A stretch of 15,398 nt of DNA from Candidatus Omnitrophica bacterium 4484_49 (GTDB lineage Bacteria > Omnitrophota > Gorgyraeia > Kaelpiales > Kaelpiaceae). How positions within the stretch are numbered: the first letter of the stretch is position 1; the number at the start of each line of letters is the position of its first letter. The stretch covers positions 1 through 15,398 of the forward strand of contig NATI01000013.1 of assembly GCA_002085265.1 (NCBI GenBank), written 5' to 3'. Shown here in pieces: positions 11,813 through 15,398 of the stretch. The translations under genes and the position numbers were made by a program. The notes under the pieces are model-generated. The model searched no databases and was not told the DNA's origin. It saw only the letters and a list, made by a program, of their open reading frames with translations.

Positions 11813-13471
11813 ATGAAATATCGAAAATTTGTAGGGCTGGAAATCGGAGAACGGGAATATAGTATTGTGGAATTAGAGGGGGATATTAAGACAGGATTCC
11901 AACTTAACTATTTCCGTACAGGAACAATCCCTCTTCTTACACTCCCAGGGGCTGAGAAGACCCAGGAGAGGGTAATTGATTGGGAATTGTTGATTGATGA
12001 GATAAAAAAGGAATTCAGAAACCGTAATTTAAGTTCGGCTTCAGTTGCTGTCACCCTTCCTGAGTCCTATTATAACTTTTTTCTTCTCTCTCTTCCTCCG
12101 GTAAAAGCAAAAGACCTCAGCCCTCTTTTAGAAAAAGAGATAAGGAAAACTCATCCTTTTGAGGAAGGCGTCAACTATGAGATAGGATATATGATTCTGG
12201 GAGAGAGGAGGGGACGGGGAATTAATGTATTGGCAGTGGTTATGGAGCAGGATAGATTGCGTGAATTTCATAACAACTTTAATGCCTTGGATGTTAAACC
12301 TTCGGTGTTCAGCATTAAGCCCCTTTCCTTATATTCTCTTATAACTCAATTTTATCCTGACTTGAGAAATATCATCCTTGTGGATATAGGAAAAGATACC
12401 ACAAATATACTGTTTATCAGAAACGGTCAGTTACAGTTTATACGTAATATGTATCTTACCCTGGGGAATATAGAACAATCACTTTCCAAAAGTTTACTTG
12501 TGCCTATAGATGTTTCCCGAGAATTTATCAACAAATATGGTTTTGACCTTGATAGTTATCCTCAGGATGAACAAGGGAAAAGATTTAAAAGTTATGTCAT
12601 TTCTTATCTTAATAGATTTAAATCTGAATTGCAGCGTTCGATACTTTTTTATCAGGAGAAAATAGCCGGTGGCCAAAAAATCTCCAGAATTTATCTCTGT
12701 GGTTCAGCACTGGGGATTAAGTCTACGGGTGAGGTATTTAAATCAGAATTGAAATTGGATGCCGAAGTTCTGCCGTTCCCTGAAAAATTAGGAGTTGATT
12801 CTGGGGCTGAAAATTACAGACGAGAATTCCCTGTTTCTGCCTCTCCTCTGGGTTGCTGTGTACTTCCTGTTCTTAAGGAAAAAATAAATCTTATCCCCAA
12901 AAGGGAGCAGAAGAAGATATCTAAAAATATATACTTTATAGTGACTGTGATATGCATAATTTTAGATGCCGTGATTCTTTATTCCTCTGGGGGTTACAAG
13001 AGGAAATTGGGTTCGCTCCAGACAGAATTTCAGCAATTGGATAAAACTCTGAAAGTGTTTTCTCCAGAACTGGAAAAGAATTACCAGAAGGTGGACGAGA
13101 AAAAAGCGGAGATTGCCGACCTTGAGGAGAAATTCATCAATGCTCAGAGGCCGCACCCCGACTGGAAGCAACTGTTCCTTACATTTGCCAGAATTGTGGG
13201 CAAGGAGGTTCTTATCAATGATTTCAGAATATTCTTTGACGAGAGTGAAAATATGCATTTTGAAATTCAGGGAGAGTATCGAGGGACATATCCTGATGCT
13301 CAGCTCACTCTGAGAAAATTAAGACTGGGATTGGAGGAATCGAAGTATTTTTCAGGAGTAGAGTTTAATATTTTCAGAGGGGGTGAAGTGAAAATTGGGG
13401 AGGCACGGACCTTTTCATTTAAAATTGAGGGTCTGATAGAAACTGGCGTTCTTAAGAAAGAGGAACTATGA
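11813..13471 (+). CDS. PilM-PilN fusion, GspL-like pilus/secretion assembly protein
   Basis: The first about 345 residues are a PilM-type actin-like cytoplasmic domain. They show FVGLEIG at 6-12, a second nucleotide-binding loop with LVDIGKDTTN (D191, G193) and a late adenosine-loop-like IYLCGSALG. Without a break, residues 358-362 read INLIP, the usual beginning of PilN, followed by basic residues and a membrane helix at about 373-392. A coiled coil and a periplasmic ferredoxin-like domain then run to residue 552. PilM and PilN are normally separate proteins of the type IV pilus inner-membrane platform, while GspL of type II secretion has this joined layout. The gene overlaps by four bases (ATGA) a PilO-like gene. 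No Shine-Dalgarno precedes the ATG. A TAAAAT at 11800-11805 seven bases upstream could be the -10 of a leaderless transcript. No pilB, pilC, pilP or pilQ is present here. Confidence 0.8.
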   Translation: MKYRKFVGLEIGEREYSIVELEGDIKTGFQLNYFRTGTIPLLTLPGAEKTQERVIDWELLIDEIKKEFRNRNLSSASVAVTLPESYYNFFLLSLPPVKAKDLSPLLEKEIRKTHPFEEGVNYEIGYMILGERRGRGINVLAVVMEQDRLREFHNNFNALDVKPSVFSIKPLSLYSLITQFYPDLRNIILVDIGKDTTNILFIRNGQLQFIRNMYLTLGNIEQSLSKSLLVPIDVSREFINKYGFDLDSYPQDEQGKRFKSYVISYLNRFKSELQRSILFYQEKIAGGQKISRIYLCGSALGIKSTGEVFKSELKLDAEVLPFPEKLGVDSGAENYRREFPVSASPLGCCVLPVLKEKINLIPKREQKKISKNIYFIVTVICIILDAVILYSSGGYKRKLGSLQTEFQQLDKTLKVFSPELEKNYQKVDEKKAEIADLEEKFINAQRPHPDWKQLFLTFARIVGKEVLINDFRIFFDESENMHFEIQGEYRGTYPDAQLTLRKLRLGLEESKYFSGVEFNIFRGGEVKIGEARTFSFKIEGLIETGVLKKEEL

Positions 13472-13880
13472 TGAAGTTTAATAGGGATCTGGTATTAATT
13501 GCAGTTATAGTAATTATTGGGAAATGGAAGCCAAGGTTTTGAAGTATAAAGATTATATTCCAGAAACCATAGATTCTGCTCCCTTGATGAAAAAACTAGA
13601 AGAGTTGACTAAAAAATTCAATCTTAAAGAGCCTAAATTTGAAATCCTACCTGGTGTAGCTGCTCAATCTCTATTCAGGAAAGAGTTTAGAATTTACTGC
13701 CAGGGGAAGTTTTTGGATATTCTGGATTTTGTCAACGCTCTTCAGAACTCCGGAAAATATATATTGAATGTAGAGGAATTGGAAATAAGGAGAAACCCTG
13801 AGATAGTTCCTTTTCTGGAAGCGAATCTCAGGATTTCCATTATTCAGTCTCGCATAGAAGAAGAGCAATCGGAAGAGTAA
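13468..13880 (+). pseudogene. broken PilO-like (GspM-like) gene
   Basis: Two pieces in different frames together resemble PilO, the inner-membrane partner of PilN. Piece one starts at ATG 13468 (or 13471), overlaps the PilMN stop and reads MMKFNRDLVLIAVIVIIG. This is the start of an N-terminal membrane helix, but it meets TGA at 13540-13542. Piece two, ATG 13524 to 13880 (118 residues), carries a PilO-like C-terminal domain with KEFRIYCQGKFLDILDFVNAL, then a beta strand and an EEEQSEE tail. Joining them by a -1 shift still leaves a helix of only about 11 hydrophobic residues and no coiled coil. The total is about 136 residues, against around 200 for typical PilO. This suggests that some 50 codons, not a multiple of three bases, were lost. 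An assembly error is an alternative. The second piece could still be translated, as a soluble fragment. Confidence 0.65.
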
Positions 13881-13894
13881 GTTCACCTGTTTTC

Positions 13895-13965
13895 GGTTTT
13901 CATAATCCCGAGAGGGGGATTTGTCCATGGAACAGACGGCCAAGTCATGAGGTGTTATGAAAACC
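13895..13965. repeat. 71-base element closed by a perfect 11-bp inverted repeat
   Basis: GGTTTTCATAA at 13895-13905 is an exact reverse complement of TTATGAAAACC at 13955-13965. Inside it, TCCC at 13906-13909 can pair with GGGA at 13916-13919 directly against the outer stem. A CCATG/CATG pairing (13925-13929 with 13946-13949) can form a further arm, giving a branched fold. The element fills most of the gap between the pilO remnant (+) and the tRNA-Leu (-). Neither strand has a T-run after the stem, so it is not a standard intrinsic terminator. It could be a folded RNA, a bidirectional processing or termination signal, or a copy of a small dispersed repeat. I do not recognise it as a known riboswitch. 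Confidence 0.5.
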
Positions 13966-13978
13966 TGAATGAAATTAC

Positions 13979-14062
13979 TGCCGGGAAGGGGACTCGAACC
14001 CCTACCCCCTTACGGGGACATGGTCCTGAACCATGCGCGTCTGCCAATTCCGCCATCCCGGC
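13979..14062 (-). tRNA. tRNA-Leu (anticodon CAG)
   Basis: This class II tRNA is read on the minus strand from 14062. The acceptor stem GCCGGGA pairs with TCCCGGC, and the discriminator base A is at 13979. The D arm has the leucine-type GCGGAATTGGCAGACGC. The anticodon stem CATGG/CCATG encloses loop TTCAGGA, so the anticodon is CAG (plus-strand bases 14026-14028) and reads codon CUG. A long variable arm (CCCC, GTAA loop, GGGG) and the T arm AGGGG-TTCGAGT-CCCCT follow. The length of 84 bases is normal for tRNA-Leu. The terminal CCA is not encoded (GTA follows the discriminator), so a CCA-adding enzyme is needed. Confidence 0.97.
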
Positions 14063-14102
14063 GTGATTATTACTCGTAGTTGTGTAATGCCGATACTGGG
14101 TT

Positions 14103-14131
14103 ATATTAACTAAATGGAGGATGATTGTCAA
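14103..14131 (-). promoter_or_regulatory. near-consensus sigma-70 promoter of tRNA-Leu
   Basis: Read on the minus strand, a perfect TTGACA (14131-14126) is followed by a 17-base spacer and TAATAT (14108-14103). Transcription would start near 14096, leaving a leader of about 34 bases before the tRNA. Strength and location suit a stable RNA gene. Because it occupies 14103-14131, it argues that this stretch is not coding for the transporter on the plus strand. A weaker plus-strand pair, TTGTGT at 14080-14085 and TATATT at 14102-14107 (16-base spacer), overlaps it and could serve the transporter. Confidence 0.7.
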
Positions 14132-14175
14132 CTCACCTATTTTAGTGGAGATGGACTTGACATAGGGAATTTTTT

Positions 14176-14183
14176 AAAGGAAG
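14176..14183 (+). promoter_or_regulatory. ribosome binding site deciding the transporter start
   Basis: AAAGGAAG lies 8 bases before ATG 14192, with the GGA core about 10 bases away. The earlier in-frame ATG at 14114 has only TATATTAACTAA in front of it and no match to the 16S tail. The site therefore supports the shorter protein. Confidence 0.5.
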
Positions 14184-14191
14184 ATTTAAAC

Positions 14192-15145
14192 ATGTTGTAT
14201 CAAGGAATAAACATTGTGGTTTTAAAAGCACTGCTAGAGGTACTTTTATTGATAGGGATTGGTTTTTTAATCCGGAGGTTAAATCTGATCTCCTCTTCTG
14301 GTGTTCAGGCAATTGCCAGATTGCTTCTTTATGTATGTCTGCCGAGTTTGATTTTTTATTCCTTTCTTACCTATCTAAATAGAGATAATCTGTGGAATTG
14401 TGGGATATTTCTTTTAGCTTCATTTGGTATATTTGGGCTGGGATTTGTACTGGCAAAGATATTTTATTCTCTGGTTGTAAGAAAGTCGGATGTGAAGAGA
14501 GAGTTCGTTCTGTTAACCGCCTTTCAGAATTCGGGATATTTGCCTCTGGCTCTGATTTCCGGTATATTTTCTCCCAGTTTAAAGGGGATGGGGTATCTTT
14601 ATATATTCTCGTATCTTATAGGGTTTAATCTTATAATGCTCTCTTTTGGATTTTACTATATGAAAAAGACACACCACAGGGTGGGGTTCAAGGAGTTGTT
14701 GCCATTTCCCTTTATAGTATCAATTATCAGTGTGTTTCTGGCACTCATTGGAATGAGGAATCATGTTCCTGATTTTTTCCTTGATTCCCTGCGCAAATTG
14801 GGAGAAGCGACCATCCCTCTGGGGATGATAGTTGTAGGGTTACTCCTTGCTCAGGGGAAATTAGTTTCCAGGAATTATATAAAACCTACTGTTCTTCTTA
14901 TAGCCTTGAGACTCTTGCTGTTACCCCTGATAGTGGGAGCAGTTCTGTATTTTTTAAAACTCTCTAAGTTTATCTCATTTTTAATATTTCTGGAAGCGGC
15001 GATGCCTTCCGCTACTACTCTTTCTCTTATAGCAAGTGACCGCAATGCCAATGTGGAATTTGTATCCCAGGGGATACTGTATACCCATATATTTCTCATA
15101 GTAAGTCTTCCAGTGTTACTTATAGTTTTTCGGCAATATGGCTGA
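14192..15145 (+). CDS. AEC (auxin efflux carrier) family transporter
   Basis: This 317-residue integral membrane protein has about ten hydrophobic segments in the bile/arsenite/riboflavin-transporter-like fold of the AEC family. Bacterial members include malate and malonate permeases. Visible family features are the polar break in the middle of a helix, FQNSGYLPLAL, and the second half's LEAAMPSATTLSLIA. A cytoplasmic loop separates the two five-helix halves (about residues 155-170, rich in lysine and histidine). The frame is open from ATG 14114, but I chose ATG 14192. It follows AAAGGAAG at 14176-14183, it begins directly before the first helix as in relatives, and the 26 extra residues overlap the tRNA promoter and have no ribosome site. 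The gene overlaps rsmD by eight bases. The substrate cannot be told from the sequence. Confidence 0.85.
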   Translation: MLYQGINIVVLKALLEVLLLIGIGFLIRRLNLISSSGVQAIARLLLYVCLPSLIFYSFLTYLNRDNLWNCGIFLLASFGIFGLGFVLAKIFYSLVVRKSDVKREFVLLTAFQNSGYLPLALISGIFSPSLKGMGYLYIFSYLIGFNLIMLSFGFYYMKKTHHRVGFKELLPFPFIVSIISVFLALIGMRNHVPDFFLDSLRKLGEATIPLGMIVVGLLLAQGKLVSRNYIKPTVLLIALRLLLLPLIVGAVLYFLKLSKFISFLIFLEAAMPSATTLSLIASDRNANVEFVSQGILYTHIFLIVSLPVLLIVFRQYG

Positions 15146-15398
15146 GGTAATATCCGGGAAGTTCAAGAGAGCAAGGATATATGTCCCCAAAAGGGTGAAT
15201 ATTAAACCCACTGCTTCAGTGGTGAGGAGGGCAATTTTTGATTATCTTGGGGAGTGGGTAGGGGATAAGGATGTGCTTGATCTCTATGCCGGGACCGGTG
15301 CTCTGGGTGTAGAGGCGCTTTCCCGGGGGGCGAGGGCAGCGGTATTTGTTGAAATCGACCGTCGATGCATCAATAGTCTGCGCAGGACATTAAACGGA
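15138..15398 (+). CDS. rsmD: 16S rRNA (guanine-966-N2) methyltransferase RsmD, N-terminal part
   Basis: The first 87 codons are present and the gene runs off the window. It begins MAEVISGKFKRARI, matching the RIISGxxKGRxL opening of RsmD. A KPTASVVRRAIFDYL segment corresponds to the family's RPTSDRVREALFNIL. The SAM-binding motif DLYAGTGALGVEALSRGA starts at D48, and VFVEIDRR with the acidic end of strand two follows. The catalytic NPPY motif lies beyond the window. The family's Asp in RPTSDRV is absent here, a minor change. ATG at 15138 lies inside the end of the transporter gene (8-base overlap), so translation is probably coupled. The enzyme methylates G966 of 16S rRNA in the assembled small subunit. 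Confidence 0.88.
   Translation, partial: MAEVISGKFKRARIYVPKRVNIKPTASVVRRAIFDYLGEWVGDKDVLDLYAGTGALGVEALSRGARAAVFVEIDRRCINSLRRTLNG

Noticed and set aside
13516..13542. Programmed -1 frameshift joining the two PilO pieces
   Set aside because: The junction codons ATT GGG AAA TGG do not form a canonical slippery heptamer. The joined protein would still have a membrane helix about 11 residues long and no coiled coil, so a deletion fits better.
13671..13943. Minus-strand open frame of 90 codons opposite the pilO remnant
   Set aside because: The translation resembles no family, has no ribosome site that I can see, and mirrors a region explained by the PilO-like domain.
13950..13980. ACCTGA near 13963 as part of a thiamine pyrophosphate riboswitch
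   Set aside because: The other conserved blocks (CTGAGA and the GGATAATGCCAGCG-like segment) are absent, and the downstream gene is a tRNA on the other strand.
14114..14191. Longer transporter reading frame from ATG 14114
   Set aside because: It has no ribosome site, the added 26 residues are not hydrophobic or family-like, and the stretch overlaps the tRNA promoter. ATG 14192 is better supported.

Overview
The window reads as an ordinary, tightly packed bacterial chromosome segment. It holds housekeeping genes for replication, repair, secretion, tRNA modification and ribosomes, plus one remnant of a pilus or secretion locus. Type IV pilus/type II secretion assembly-platform genes suggest a Gram-negative-type (diderm) cell. 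A fused SecDF, a zinc-ribbon L28, a PilM-PilN fusion and a tRNA without an encoded CCA do not match any familiar model genome. My best guess is an uncultivated or deep-branching bacterial phylum, held with low confidence.

Layout. (1) 68-9433, + strand: one probable operon, dnaE, tgt, yajC, secDF, a PIG-L/LmbE-type deacetylase and recJ. Its genes overlap or lie 2 to 16 bases apart. The tgt-yajC-secD/F order is the classic one found across bacteria. (2) 9434-9664, - strand: rpmB (ribosomal protein L28), whose stop codon directly abuts that of recJ. Its promoter sits in a 61-base gap shared with the divergent recG (9726-11774, +). (3) 11813-13880, +: a single protein combining PilM and PilN, overlapping by four bases a PilO-like gene that is visibly broken by a frame change and an apparent loss of sequence. 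(4) 13881-14191: a 71-base element closed by a perfect 11-bp inverted repeat, then a minus-strand tRNA-Leu(CAG) with a near-consensus promoter. (5) 14192-15398, +: an AEC-family membrane transporter overlapping by eight bases the start of rsmD, which runs off the window.

How the genes work together. DnaE copies the chromosome. RecJ and RecG act on stalled forks and recombination intermediates. YajC and SecDF assist protein export through SecYEG. Tgt and RsmD modify tRNA and 16S rRNA. L28 and tRNA-Leu serve translation. No CRISPR array, insertion sequence, phage gene or toxin-antitoxin pair was seen. I do not find convincing evidence for a new biological system. The points most worth checking are the PilMN fusion with its broken PilO partner, the unassigned palindromic element beside the tRNA, and the complete metal-binding site in the DnaE PHP domain.
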